Assembly (NCBI GenBank): GCA_963662035.1
Contig: CAVLDO010000014.1
Coordinates: 1 to 50,452 of the forward strand
Direction of reading: 5' to 3'
Source of the DNA: Equibacterium sp963662035
Lineage (GTDB): Bacteria > Bacteroidota > Bacteroidia > Bacteroidales > UBA932
DNA length: 50,452 nucleotides
This document shows, piece after piece, positions 31,302 through 44,421 of the stretch (position 1 is the first letter of the stretch; each line of letters begins with the position of its first letter). The notes under the pieces are model-generated. The model made no database searches and was not told the origin of the DNA. It saw only the letters and a program-made list of their open reading frames with translations. Made by a program: the position numbers and the translations under genes.

Positions 31302-33907
31302 AGTTTCACAATCATTCGGGTGATGGTTTTTCCGGCATATTCTGCGGTGAGGGTGTAAGTCCCGGCGTTCAGAGCGGAGATGTCCACCGCAGCGGGGTCG
31401 AACGGCCCGGCGCTGAAGCTTCCGGAGAGCACCTCTCCCCCTGCGGCGCTGCGCAGGGTCACGCTGACCTGTACGGGGGCGGCGCTGCGCAGATAGAGCG
31501 TAGGACCGCTTGCCGGGTTAGGGTATATCTCCAGTTCGCTGCCGGTGTCGCGGGAGAGCAGACGGAAACTTGCAGTGGCCTCTTCTGCCTTGGCGTCGTA
31601 TGCCGTTATAGTTATGTCCGCAGAGCCGTACTGCACCGCAGTGAGGGTTGCCACAGAGTTGGCTACAGATATCTTGAGCAGAGAATCGTCACTTGAATTT
31701 ATGTCGTAGAAAAGACTCTCCCCGTCTGCATCGTAAAAAATCTCGCCGAGGTTCAAGAGGCAGGGGACATTCTTGTCTATGATGGTGTCCTGCAATGGCT
31801 TGAGCACCACGGGCGCGGAGTTTTCCAGCGCAGTGTAGGGCACTTCCACGCTGCAGCTGAGACCCGTGGCGTCGGTGGCGGTGAGAGTCAGGGTGTGGCT
31901 GCCAGCGATAGAGATGCGGCCCGAGATGAATACCTGCACATAGCTGCCGGTCTGCCTGCAGAAGAGGGCGGTGCGGTCGTCGCCCGCGATGCTGACAGAA
32001 ACATCGTCTCCTGCGGGGTCGCTCACCGTGAAATCCAGCTCCGCCGTGTCGTGATATCGGACAATCACATCCGAGAGGGGCTGCAGCGGCTCTATTGTGG
32101 GGGGCATGTCTTCCACAATCTGCACCTGCGTCACTGCGGAGAGGGGAGTGGCATTGCCGTATTCGTCAAAGAACTGCACGGCGGCATAGTAGGTCGCGCA
32201 GTAATCCAGTGGCCCGGTGGATATGGTGAAGGGGGAGGCGCTGCAGCGCTCCATAATGCTGCAGTTGACATATTCTATGCCTTCTGTCGATGAGAATGGA
32301 TCCTTGGCATAGTAGATTCGGGCGGAGGCTACCAGCGGATCGACCCCCTCTGAGGCTGGGGAGAGATCGGCCGTGAAGGCAATCCTGCGCCCCTGCACGG
32401 CGCACTTGCTGCCGGCGGAAAACTGCACGCTCCCGGGATTGGAGGCGATGGCGTCGTAGGCGTTCACCAGCCCCTTGCCAGGGTAGCGCACCGTGTTGTA
32501 GCCGCTGATGTCGGTGGTGTGGCTCAGCAGTATGTCGCGCAGCATAGCGGCGGTGAACCCTTCGCCTCCCAGATTGGCCACTATCAGGGCTGCCACCGCA
32601 CTGACGTGTGGGGTCGCCATCGACGTGCCGCTGAAGCTGGCGTAGCCGTTGCCCGGCACTGTGCTCAGAATTTCCATATTGCCCGCTCCGCCCGGGGCGG
32701 CGATGTCCACCCAGCTGCCGTAGTCAGAATATGAGGCGAGACGGTAGTCGGCCTTGAGGGCGCTAACCGCCAGTACTTTGTCGTAGGCTGCAGGGTAGAT
32801 TTCTGCCGCAGAGCCGTCGTTGCCCGCTGCAAACACCACCAAACCCCCTTTCATAGGGCCGGTCTGGTTGCCGAGGGCGTCGCAGCCGGCGTATTCTATG
32901 AAATAGTCGATGGCGCGCCTGGTGGATTCGGGCATATACCAGGCACCGTCGTAGTCCCAGCTGCACTGGCAGATCACCGCGCCGTGGTCTGCCGCCCATT
33001 TGATGGCGCGGATATCGTCGCCGCTGTCTTCGCTGTCCGCTTCGAAAATCTGACAGGACATAAGCCGCACGCCGGGGATGCCGGCCGCCGCGTCGCCTCC
33101 CGCAATGCCGCAGACCCCCGTGCCGTTGTTGTTAACTGCGGCGATGGTGCCGGCGATGTGGGTGCCGTGCTCTTCTGCCGTGATGCCGTAGCCGTCGTAG
33201 ATGAAGTTATAGCCGCAGGAGGCGCCGGATGCATGATCCGGGTTGTGCCACATATTGCCGGAAAGATCTTCGTGCGTAAAGTCGATGCCGCCGTCCACCA
33301 CAGCCACAATCACATCTTGCGCGCCGCTTTTGAGGCTCTTCCACACCGGAACGACATTCACGTCGCAGCCGCTGCGGCTCTCTGCGCCCGATGTGGTGTT
33401 GAGATAGTTCCACTGCTCGCCGAGATAGGGGTCGTTGAATGGGAGGCCATCTGCAGCGGATGCTGACTCTGCCGCAGATGCCTTTGCAGCGGCGGCTATG
33501 TATTGCGGCCTGCGCAGTCTGGGGACATAGTCGGCGGTGATGACCCCTTGCGCGGCACCCAGGCTTTCGCCCGCCTTGGTGAGCGGCATCCCGCTGCTGA
33601 AGGAGACATCGTACCAGCGGTGCAATCCCGCCCGGCGGGTGCGCTCTTCAAATTCTCCCGCTTCGGGGAAGGTGCGTTCCAGGCCGGTTATCTGCAGCTG
33701 GGGGTTTTCCCTGGCAAAGGCGTCCGGGTCAGATTCTATCGCCGCAGCCATCTCTTCGCTCACGAAGATGCGCATCCGCCCGCTCTGCAGACTCTCCGTC
33801 TGCACTTTGACTTCCTGCGTGGCGCATCCGGCCTCCCCGGAGGACTTGCTGCAGCCCGCCGGGAGCACCAGGGCCAGCACGGCCGCTATCAGAATAAAAT
33901 TTCGCAT
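31298..33907 (-). CDS. S8 subtilisin-like serine peptidase with type IX sorting domain
   Basis: An 869-residue exported protease. Order: lipoprotein-like signal (LVLPAGC, Cys19), propeptide-like region (about 30-135), subtilase domain (about 155-460) with Asp205 (VAVVDGGIDF), His247 (EEHGTHIAG), oxyanion Asn363 (AAGNDG) and Ser429 (SGTSMATPH), then Fn3/cadherin-like domains (about 485-780), and a T9SS type A sorting domain (about 790-869, LEIYPNPASG to the final IVKL). The ATG at 33907 is 7 nt past a -7 box; an earlier TTG at 33925 overlaps the box. A lipobox together with a T9SS tail is unusual. It heads the porV/Q-murI operon. Confidence 0.9.
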   Translation of the reverse strand: MRNFILIAAVLALVLPAGCSKSSGEAGCATQEVKVQTESLQSGRMRIFVSEEMAAAIESDPDAFARENPQLQITGLERTFPEAGEFEERTRRAGLHRWYDVSFSSGMPLTKAGESLGAAQGVITADYVPRLRRPQYIAAAAKASAAESASAADGLPFNDPYLGEQWNYLNTTSGAESRSGCDVNVVPVWKSLKSGAQDVIVAVVDGGIDFTHEDLSGNMWHNPDHASGASCGYNFIYDGYGITAEEHGTHIAGTIAAVNNNGTGVCGIAGGDAAAGIPGVRLMSCQIFEADSEDSGDDIRAIKWAADHGAVICQCSWDYDGAWYMPESTRRAIDYFIEYAGCDALGNQTGPMKGGLVVFAAGNDGSAAEIYPAAYDKVLAVSALKADYRLASYSDYGSWVDIAAPGGAGNMEILSTVPGNGYASFSGTSMATPHVSAVAALIVANLGGEGFTAAMLRDILLSHTTDISGYNTVRYPGKGLVNAYDAIASNPGSVQFSAGSKCAVQGRRIAFTADLSPASEGVDPLVASARIYYAKDPFSSTEGIEYVNCSIMERCSASPFTISTGPLDYCATYYAAVQFFDEYGNATPLSAVTQVQIVEDMPPTIEPLQPLSDVIVRYHDTAELDFTVSDPAGDDVSVSIAGDDRTALFCRQTGSYVQVFISGRISIAGSHTLTLTATDATGLSCSVEVPYTALENSAPVVLKPLQDTIIDKNVPCLLNLGEIFYDADGESLFYDINSSDDSLLKISVANSVATLTAVQYGSADITITAYDAKAEEATASFRLLSRDTGSELEIYPNPASGPTLYLRSAAPVQVSVTLRSAAGGEVLSGSFSAGPFDPAAVDISALNAGTYTLTAEYAGKTITRMIVKL

Positions 33908-33914
33908 ACAAGCA

Positions 33915-33922
33915 CAAAGATA
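33915..33922 (-). promoter_or_regulatory. -7 box for the S8 protease operon
   Basis: TATCTTTG on the minus strand, full TAnnTTTG match, ending 7 nt before the ATG at 33907. Confidence 0.6.
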
Positions 33923-33933
33923 CAATAATCATC

Positions 33934-33971
33934 GCGAAAAAGTCTCTCCCCGAAGGTAGGGACTTTCTCGC
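33934..33971. other. long hairpin between the rpoC terminator and the S8 promoter
   Basis: 14-base arms GCGAAAAAGTCTCT / AGGGACTTTCTCGC with one A-C mismatch and one wobble pair around a ten-base loop. It lies upstream of the S8 -7 box and downstream of the rpoC terminator. On the minus strand the second arm contains CTTTTTCG, faintly terminator-like. The 50 bp to its right contain further short complementary pieces (ACGG/CCGT). No gene is seen in 33908-34082; a backup terminator or a small RNA are both possible. Confidence 0.45.
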
Positions 33972-34022
33972 CCTTGCACGGTTTAAGGCAAGCTGCAGAT
34001 GCGTCCGTAGGCTTGAACATAT

Positions 34023-34060
34023 AAAAAGAGAGGATGACCTTTTTTGGGCTCACCCTCTCT
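34023..34060 (-). terminator. terminator of the rpoBC operon
   Basis: On the minus strand: AGAGAGG-GTGA-GCC, a loop of A residues, GG-TCAT-CCTCTCT, then TTTTTAT. It starts 22 bp past the rpoC stop and ends the superoperon. Confidence 0.85.
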
Positions 34061-34082
34061 CTGCTGTTTATCGGAAGCAGGT

Positions 34083-38333
<4,251 letters not shown>

Positions 38334-38370
38334 ATTTGTTTACTGTTAATTGATTCGTGTGAGCAATAAA

Positions 38371-41300
38371 TTATTCCAGTTTCACATTCAGCGCAAGGCC
38401 CCTGAGTTCGTGCAGGAGCACATTGAGGGATTCCGGAATGCCGGGAGTCGGCATAGTGTCGCCCTTGACGATGGCCTCGTATGCGCGGGAACGTCCCGTG
38501 ACGTCATCACTCTTGATGGTGAGGACCTCCTGCAGGATGTTCGAAGCGCCGAATGCCTCCAGGGCCCAGACCTCCATCTCACCGAAACGCTGGCCGCCGA
38601 ACTGGGCTTTACCGCCGAGGGGCTGCTGGGTGATGAGGGAGTAGGGACCGATGGAACGGGCGTGCATCTTGTCGTCGACCATATGACCCAGCTTGATCAT
38701 ATAGATCACGCCGACGGTCGCGGGCTGGTCAAACTGCTCGCCGGTTTCGCCGTTGCGCAGATATGTCTTTCCAAAGCGGGGGACGCCCGCCTTGTCGGTG
38801 TATTCGCAGATGTTCTCCAGAGTGGCACCGTCGAAGATGGGGGTGGCGAAGTTGACGCCCAGCTCGCGGCCGGCCCAGCCCAGCACGGTCTCGTAAATCT
38901 GACCGAGGTTCATACGGCTCGGCACGCCCAGAGGGTTAAGCACGATGTCCATAGGGGTTCCGTCCTCAAGGAAGGGCATATCCTCGTCCTTGACGATCTT
39001 GGCCACGATACCTTTGTTTCCGTGGCGGCCCGCCATCTTGTCACCGACTCTGATCTTGCGCTTCTTGGCAACATACACCTTTGCCAGCTGCAGGATGCCG
39101 TTGGGCAGCTCGTCGCCGATGGAGAGGCTGTAGGAGACTCTCTTGAACTCCGCCTCGACATTCTTGTAGGCAATGATGTAGTTGTTGATGAGCGAGCGGA
39201 CCATATCGTTGGTGTGCTTGTCGCTTGTCCACTTCACGGGGTTGATCTCCTCGTACTTCTCGATGGACTCGAGGACGGCACGGGTGAAATCCTCTCCCTT
39301 GGCTATGCGCACGAGGCCGAAGGTGTCGGTCACGCCGCAGCTCTTCTTCCCCTTGAGCAGGGTGAGCATCTTCTCGATGAAGGTCTTGTGCAGCTCTGCC
39401 TGCCTGCTCTCCTTCTGTTCGGTGGCGGCGGCAAGCTGCGCCTTGATCTGAGCGCGCTCTTTCTTGCTGTTCTCCTTGGTGATGCGCGAGAAGAGACGGG
39501 TCTCGATCACTGTGCCCGTCAGCGAAGGGTTGGCCTTCAGAGAGGCGTCCTTCACATCGCCGGCCTTGTCGCCGAAGATGGCGCGCAGCAGCTTCTCCTC
39601 GGGAGAAGGGTCGCTCTCGCCCTTGGGGGTGATCTTGCCCACCATAATGTCGCCGGGCTCAACGTGCGCGCCCACGCGGATTATGCCGTTCTCGTCGAGA
39701 TCCTTGGTGGCGTCCTCGCTCACGTTGGGGATATCGTTGGTGAGTTCCTCCTGTCCGCGCTTGGTGTCGCGAACCTCCATTATGTACTCGTCCACGTGGA
39801 TGGAGGTGAGGATATCCTCACGCACCATTCTCTCCGAGAGCACGATGGCATCCTCGAAGTTGTAACCCTTCCAGGGCATGAACGCCACCTTGAGGTTGCG
39901 GCCCAGGGCCAGCTCGCCGTTGCGGCTGGAGTAGCCCTCGGTCATAATCTGGCCGGGGGTCACGCGGTCGCCCTTGTGCACGATGGGCACGAGGTTCACG
40001 GTAGTGCTCTGGTTGGTCTTGCGGAAGTGGGGGAGGGTATATACGGTGACCTCGGGAGAGAAGCTTACAAACTTCTCGTCTTCGGTGCGGTCGTATTTGA
40101 CACGGATTTCACGGGCATCCACGAACACCACCTCGCCGTTGCCTTCAGCGGCGATCTGGGTGCGGGAGTCGCGCATCACGGGGCCTTCGAGACCGGTGCC
40201 CACGATAGGAGCCTCGGGCTTGATGATAGGCACCGCCTGGCGCATCATGTTGCTGCCCATCAGGGCGCGGTTGGCGTCGTCGTGCTCCAGGAAGGGGATC
40301 AGCGAAGCCGCGATAGACGAAATCTGGTTGGGGGCGACGTCTATCAGATGCACCTCGTTTTTGCTCACCACGGGGAAGTCGGCCTGCAGACGGCAGCTGA
40401 TGCGCTCGTCGGTGATGTCACCGTCGTCGGTCATATGCACGTTTGCCTGAGCCACCAGCTTGCCCTCCTCGTCTTCGGCGCTGAGATATACGCAGCCCTC
40501 ATCGCTCATATCCACCTTGCCGTTCACCACCTTGCGGTAGGGGGTCTCGATGAAGCCGAGGTTGTTGATGCGGGCATATACGCAGAGAGAGGAGATAAGG
40601 CCGATGTTGGGGCCTTCCGGTGTCTCGATGGGGCAGAGACGGCCGTAGTGTGTATAGTGTACGTCTCGAACCTCGAAACCTGCGCGGTCGCGGGACAGAC
40701 CGCCGGGACCCAGGGCGGAGAGACGTCTCTTGTGAGTCATCTCGGCCAGAGGGTTGATCTGGTCCATAAACTGCGAAAGCTGGCTGGTGCCGAAGAACGA
40801 ATTGATGACACTCGAGAGAGTCTTGGCGTTGATCAGGTCGCTGGGGGTGAACACCTCGTTGTCGCGCACGTTCATACGCTCGCGGATGGTGCGGGCGATA
40901 CGGCTCAGGCCCACGCTGAACTGGTTTGCCAGCTGCTCGCCTACCGTGCGGATGCGGCGGTTGCTCAGGTGGTCGATGTCATCGACGTTAGCCTTGGATA
41001 CTATGAGCTGGATGAGATACTTGATGATCTCGATTATGTCCTCCTTGGTGAGCACGCGCACGTCGGCGGGAATCTTGAGGCCGAGCTTGCGGTTGATGCG
41101 GTAGCGGCCCACATCGCCCAGGTCATAGCGCTTGTCGGAGAAGAAGAGCTTCTCTATCACGTCGCGGGCGGTCGCCTCGTCCGGCGGTTCGGAGTTGCGC
41201 AGCTGGCGATATGTGTAGAGAATGGCCTCCAGCTCGGAGTTGCACTGGTCTTTCTCCAGCGTATTGTGAATGATGGCGTAATCGCTCAGGCCGGGATCCT

Positions 41301-42192
41301 CTTTGTGCAGCAGGATGGTGGAAACGCCGCTCTCGATGATTTCGTCGATGTTCTCCTCGGTGAGTTCGGCGTTGCGCTCCACGATGACCTCGTTACGCTC
41401 GATTGATACAACTTCGCCCGTGTCCTCGTCCACAAAGTCCTCGACCCAGGTCTTGAGCACGCGGGAAGCCAGCTTGCTTCCGATGTGCTTCTTGAGGGTC
41501 GCCTTGTTGACCTTGACCTCGTTTGCCAGACCGAAGATGTCCAGGATGTCCTTGTCGGTTTCAAAACCGATGGCGCGCAGCAGGGTGGTTACAGGCAATT
41601 TCTTTTTGCGGTCGATATATGCATACATCACGTTGTTGATGTCGGTTGCAAATTCGATCCAGCTTCCTTTGAAGGGGATGATGCGTGCGGAGTAGAGCTT
41701 GGTGTTGTTGGCGTGCAGGCTCTGTCCAAAGAATACACCCGGAGAACGGTGCAGCTGTGATACCACGATGCGTTCGCTTCCGTTGATCACGAAAGTGCCT
41801 CTGGGAGTCATATACGGGATGGAACCCAGATAGACATCCTGAATCGTGGTGTCGAAATCTTCGTGTTCGGGGTCTGTGCAGTACAGCTTCAGCTTTGCCT
41901 TCAAGGGCACGCTGTAAGAGAGACCTCTGTCAAGGCATTCCTCAATCGAATAACGCGGAGGATCAACGAAATAGTCGATGAACTCAAGCACGAAATTGTT
42001 TCGTGTGTCGGTTATTGGAAATATCTCCTGGAATACTTTGAACAACCCTTCGTTACGCCGGTTTTCAGCGGTGGTGTCAAGCTGGAAGAAGTCCTTGAAG
42101 GACTTCAGCTGCACCTCCAGAAAGTCGGGGTAGTCCAGATGAACCTTAGAAGTTGCGAATGAAATTCGCGAGCTTTTAACGTTTTGAGACAT
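38371..42192 (-). CDS. rpoB: DNA-directed RNA polymerase subunit beta
   Basis: Second-largest RNA polymerase subunit, forming the active-site cleft with beta' and holding the rifampicin pocket. 1273 residues. The rifampicin region reads FFGTSQLSQFMDQINPLAEMTHKRRLSALGPGG (near 470-500), with the usual drug-sensitive residues; the catalytic-region GYNFEDAIVLSERM, the RVGDKMAGRHGNKG motif and the C-terminal QRFGEMEVWALEAFGA are present. It lies downstream of an attenuator-like hairpin after rplL. Confidence 0.99.
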   Translation of the reverse strand: MSQNVKSSRISFATSKVHLDYPDFLEVQLKSFKDFFQLDTTAENRRNEGLFKVFQEIFPITDTRNNFVLEFIDYFVDPPRYSIEECLDRGLSYSVPLKAKLKLYCTDPEHEDFDTTIQDVYLGSIPYMTPRGTFVINGSERIVVSQLHRSPGVFFGQSLHANNTKLYSARIIPFKGSWIEFATDINNVMYAYIDRKKKLPVTTLLRAIGFETDKDILDIFGLANEVKVNKATLKKHIGSKLASRVLKTWVEDFVDEDTGEVVSIERNEVIVERNAELTEENIDEIIESGVSTILLHKEDPGLSDYAIIHNTLEKDQCNSELEAILYTYRQLRNSEPPDEATARDVIEKLFFSDKRYDLGDVGRYRINRKLGLKIPADVRVLTKEDIIEIIKYLIQLIVSKANVDDIDHLSNRRIRTVGEQLANQFSVGLSRIARTIRERMNVRDNEVFTPSDLINAKTLSSVINSFFGTSQLSQFMDQINPLAEMTHKRRLSALGPGGLSRDRAGFEVRDVHYTHYGRLCPIETPEGPNIGLISSLCVYARINNLGFIETPYRKVVNGKVDMSDEGCVYLSAEDEEGKLVAQANVHMTDDGDITDERISCRLQADFPVVSKNEVHLIDVAPNQISSIAASLIPFLEHDDANRALMGSNMMRQAVPIIKPEAPIVGTGLEGPVMRDSRTQIAAEGNGEVVFVDAREIRVKYDRTEDEKFVSFSPEVTVYTLPHFRKTNQSTTVNLVPIVHKGDRVTPGQIMTEGYSSRNGELALGRNLKVAFMPWKGYNFEDAIVLSERMVREDILTSIHVDEYIMEVRDTKRGQEELTNDIPNVSEDATKDLDENGIIRVGAHVEPGDIMVGKITPKGESDPSPEEKLLRAIFGDKAGDVKDASLKANPSLTGTVIETRLFSRITKENSKKERAQIKAQLAAATEQKESRQAELHKTFIEKMLTLLKGKKSCGVTDTFGLVRIAKGEDFTRAVLESIEKYEEINPVKWTSDKHTNDMVRSLINNYIIAYKNVEAEFKRVSYSLSIGDELPNGILQLAKVYVAKKRKIRVGDKMAGRHGNKGIVAKIVKDEDMPFLEDGTPMDIVLNPLGVPSRMNLGQIYETVLGWAGRELGVNFATPIFDGATLENICEYTDKAGVPRFGKTYLRNGETGEQFDQPATVGVIYMIKLGHMVDDKMHARSIGPYSLITQQPLGGKAQFGGQRFGEMEVWALEAFGASNILQEVLTIKSDDVTGRSRAYEAIVKGDTMPTPGIPESLNVLLHELRGLALNVKLE

Positions 42193-42231
42193 TTATGAAA
42201 ATATTAAAAAAAGGTAGGATTATTATACGAC

Positions 42232-42264
42232 AAAAAGGTTTAGAGCCTTTGGTGGCTCTAAACC
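42232..42264 (-). terminator. attenuator/terminator between rplL and rpoB
   Basis: Perfect 11-bp stem GGTTTAGAGCC / GGCTCTAAACC with a six-base loop, followed on the minus strand by TTTTT, 31 bp past the rplL stop and 40 bp before the rpoB ATG. By analogy with E. coli, a partial terminator here would lower rpoBC output relative to the ribosomal proteins. No full internal rpoB promoter is visible after it. Confidence 0.8.
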
Positions 42265-42295
42265 TGAGATTGTTAATCCCTTATTTGGGTTGGAA

Positions 42296-42670
42296 TTACT
42301 TAATTTCAACTTCTGCGCCTGCACCTTCGAGGGTCTCCTTGATCTGCTCGGCCTCTGCCTTGGAAACTTTTTCCTTGATAGGCTTGGGAGCACCGTCAAC
42401 GAGGTCTTTAGCACCCTTGAGGTCAAGACCGGTGATCTCCTTCACGACCTTGATGACGCCCAGCTTGGCCTGGCCTGCGGAGGTAAGGATTACATCGAAT
42501 TCGGTCTGCTCAGCAGCAGCTGTTTCACCAGCAGCTGCGGGAGCGGCAACAGCAACAGCAGCTGCTGCGGGCTCGATGCCATATTCGTCTTTGAGAATCT
42601 GTGCAAGTTCCTGCACGTCCTTAACAGTAAGGTTTACCAACTCTTCTGCAAGTTTTTTGATATCTGCCAT
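42296..42670 (-). CDS. rplL: 50S ribosomal protein L7/L12
   Basis: Stalk protein that recruits GTPase factors to the ribosome. 124 residues: N-terminal dimerisation domain (MADIKKLAEELVNLTVKDVQ), Ala-rich hinge (about 34-53), and C-terminal factor-binding domain with KLGVIKVVKEITGLDLKGAK and the VEIK end. Directly after rplJ, with an attenuator hairpin downstream. Confidence 0.98.
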   Translation of the reverse strand: MADIKKLAEELVNLTVKDVQELAQILKDEYGIEPAAAAVAVAAPAAAGETAAAEQTEFDVILTSAGQAKLGVIKVVKEITGLDLKGAKDLVDGAPKPIKEKVSKAEAEQIKETLEGAGAEVEIK

Positions 42671-42712
42671 AATTGTTTATAGTTATTAATTGTTTGTTTG
42701 CTTGATAAATAA

Positions 42713-43237
42713 TTAATTGTTTCTTTCTTCGAGAGCCTTCACCAGACCTGCTACGCACCCGCCTGCATTTGACTGCAGTGCGCTGATGACATTCTTGGCG
42801 GGAGACTGGAGGAGAGTGACGATGTCGCCGATGAGTTCTTCGCGGGACTTGATGTTGCAGAGAGTCTCGAGGTTGTTTGCGCCGACATAAGCGCACTCCT
42901 GGACATATGCAGCCTTAAGTGCCGGTTTGCCAATCTGAGCCGCCTGCTCTTTGATGAGCTTTGCGGGAGCATTGGGAGTTTCGGTGAACATCAGTGCGGT
43001 AGATCCCTTGAGGGAAGAGCAGAGTGATTTCATCTCGTCACCGCCCTTTTCCAAAACCTTGGCAAGGAGGGTGTTCTTGACCACTACAAGCTGGATGTTG
43101 CTGTTGAAGCAGGCGCGGCGCAGAGCAGAAGTCTGTTCTGCATTGAGTCCCTCTATATCGGTGATATAGAAGTTGGGATGCTGCTCTATGCGTGCCGCAA
43201 TCTGATCAATTATTTGTGATTTAAGTTCTTTTCTCAT
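42713..43237 (-). CDS. rplJ: 50S ribosomal protein L10
   Basis: Base of the L7/L12 stalk. 174 residues: start MRKELKSQIIDQIAARIEQH, central VVVKNTLLAKVLEKGG, and a C-terminal helix (VAGLVKALEE) that binds L7/L12 dimers. L10-L12 commonly regulates its own operon by binding the rplJ leader; the 16-bp gap from rplA is too short to hold a leader here, so any such site would lie inside rplA. Confidence 0.98.
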   Translation of the reverse strand: MRKELKSQIIDQIAARIEQHPNFYITDIEGLNAEQTSALRRACFNSNIQLVVVKNTLLAKVLEKGGDEMKSLCSSLKGSTALMFTETPNAPAKLIKEQAAQIGKPALKAAYVQECAYVGANNLETLCNIKSREELIGDIVTLLQSPAKNVISALQSNAGGCVAGLVKALEERNN

Positions 43238-43253
43238 AATCCTTGATAATTAA

Positions 43254-43955
43254 TTATTCTGCGGCGCCCACTGACTTGACATCGATATTGACACCCGGGC
43301 TCATTGTGGATGAGATCGAGATGCTCTTGATATAGGTGCCTTTGAGTGCTTGCGGTTTGAGTTTTACGATTGTGCTCATCAGCTCCACTGCATTCGCTGC
43401 GAGCTGCTCTGCGGAGAAGGATACCTTGCCGATGGCAGTGTGGATGATACCGGTCTTGTCGACCCTGAAGTCGATCTTGCCGGCCTTGACCTCTCTTACT
43501 GCCTTGCCGATCTCCATTGTGACGGTACCGGTCTTGGGGTTAGGCATAAGGCCGCGGGGGCCGAGGATACGGCCGATGGGGCCGATCTTGCCCATAACCG
43601 AAGGGGTGCAGACGATAACGTCAACATCTGTCCAGCCGCCCTTGATCTTCTCGATGTAGTCGTCCAGGCCGACATAATCGGCGCCTGCCTCTTGAGCCTC
43701 GTTTTCCTTGTCGGGAGTGCAGAGAGCCAGTACGCGGGTCACCTTGCCGGTTCCGTGGGGAAGAGTCACGACGCCGCGGACCATCTGGTTCGCTTTACGA
43801 GGGTCCACACCAAGACGAACGGCCAGGTCTACGGAAGCGTCAAAGGAAGCATAGTTAATCTCTTTTACTATGCCGCAAGCCTCGTTCAGCTTGTAGGTCT
43901 GATTGCTGTCGTATTTAGCGGCAGCTGCTTTTTGTTTCTTAGTCAACTTGCTCAT
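43254..43955 (-). CDS. rplA: 50S ribosomal protein L1
   Basis: Ribosomal L1 stalk protein, binding 23S rRNA near the E site. 233 residues with the typical DLAVRLGVDPRKANQMVRGVVTLPHGTG and LGPRGLMPNPKTGTVT motifs. In E. coli L1 represses its own rplKA message; whether that holds here cannot be seen from the sequence. It lies 14 bp after rplK. Confidence 0.98.
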   Translation of the reverse strand: MSKLTKKQKAAAAKYDSNQTYKLNEACGIVKEINYASFDASVDLAVRLGVDPRKANQMVRGVVTLPHGTGKVTRVLALCTPDKENEAQEAGADYVGLDDYIEKIKGGWTDVDVIVCTPSVMGKIGPIGRILGPRGLMPNPKTGTVTMEIGKAVREVKAGKIDFRVDKTGIIHTAIGKVSFSAEQLAANAVELMSTIVKLKPQALKGTYIKSISISSTMSPGVNIDVKSVGAAE

Positions 43956-43969
43956 TGCGTGTGAATTTC

Positions 43970-44416
43970 TTATTTAACGTCGGCAGGGAACTCACCTTCT
44001 ACATAGATACCCATACTGCGTGCGGTACCGGCCACAAGCTTCATTGCAGAAGACTCTGTAAAGCAGTTGAGGTCGGGCATTTTCTCGCTCGCAATCTTGC
44101 GGACCTGGTCCCAGGTGAGAGTGGCTACTTTCTTTCTGTTAGGCTCGTTGCTGCCCTTCTGAACTTTGGCAGCCTCCTTTATCAGGTTGGCCATAGGAGG
44201 TTCTTTGACCTCGAAGGTGAAAGATTTATCACTATAAACAGTGATGACTACGGGCAATACCTTACCCGCCTTGTCCTGAGTGCGGGCATTATACTGCTTG
44301 CAGAAATCCATAATGTTCACACCCTTTGAACCGAGAGCCGGTCCTACGGGCGGTGACGGATTGGCCGCACCGGCCTTGATCTGCAGCTTGATAAACCCTG
44401 CAATTTCTTTTGCCAT
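43970..44416 (-). CDS. rplK: 50S ribosomal protein L11
   Basis: 148-residue protein of the GTPase-associated centre, with the family start MAKEIAGFIKLQIKAGAANP, PPVGPALGSKGVNIMDFCKQ, and the C-terminal RNA-binding GTARSMGIYVEG. Only 5 bp after nusG, so certainly co-transcribed. Confidence 0.98.
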   Translation of the reverse strand: MAKEIAGFIKLQIKAGAANPSPPVGPALGSKGVNIMDFCKQYNARTQDKAGKVLPVVITVYSDKSFTFEVKEPPMANLIKEAAKVQKGSNEPNRKKVATLTWDQVRKIASEKMPDLNCFTESSAMKLVAGTARSMGIYVEGEFPADVK

Positions 44417-44421
44417 AATTG

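Noticed and set aside
33908..33925. TTG start six codons upstream for the S8 protease
   Set aside because: It overlaps the -7 box at 33915-33922; the ATG at 33907 gives a clean lipoprotein signal.
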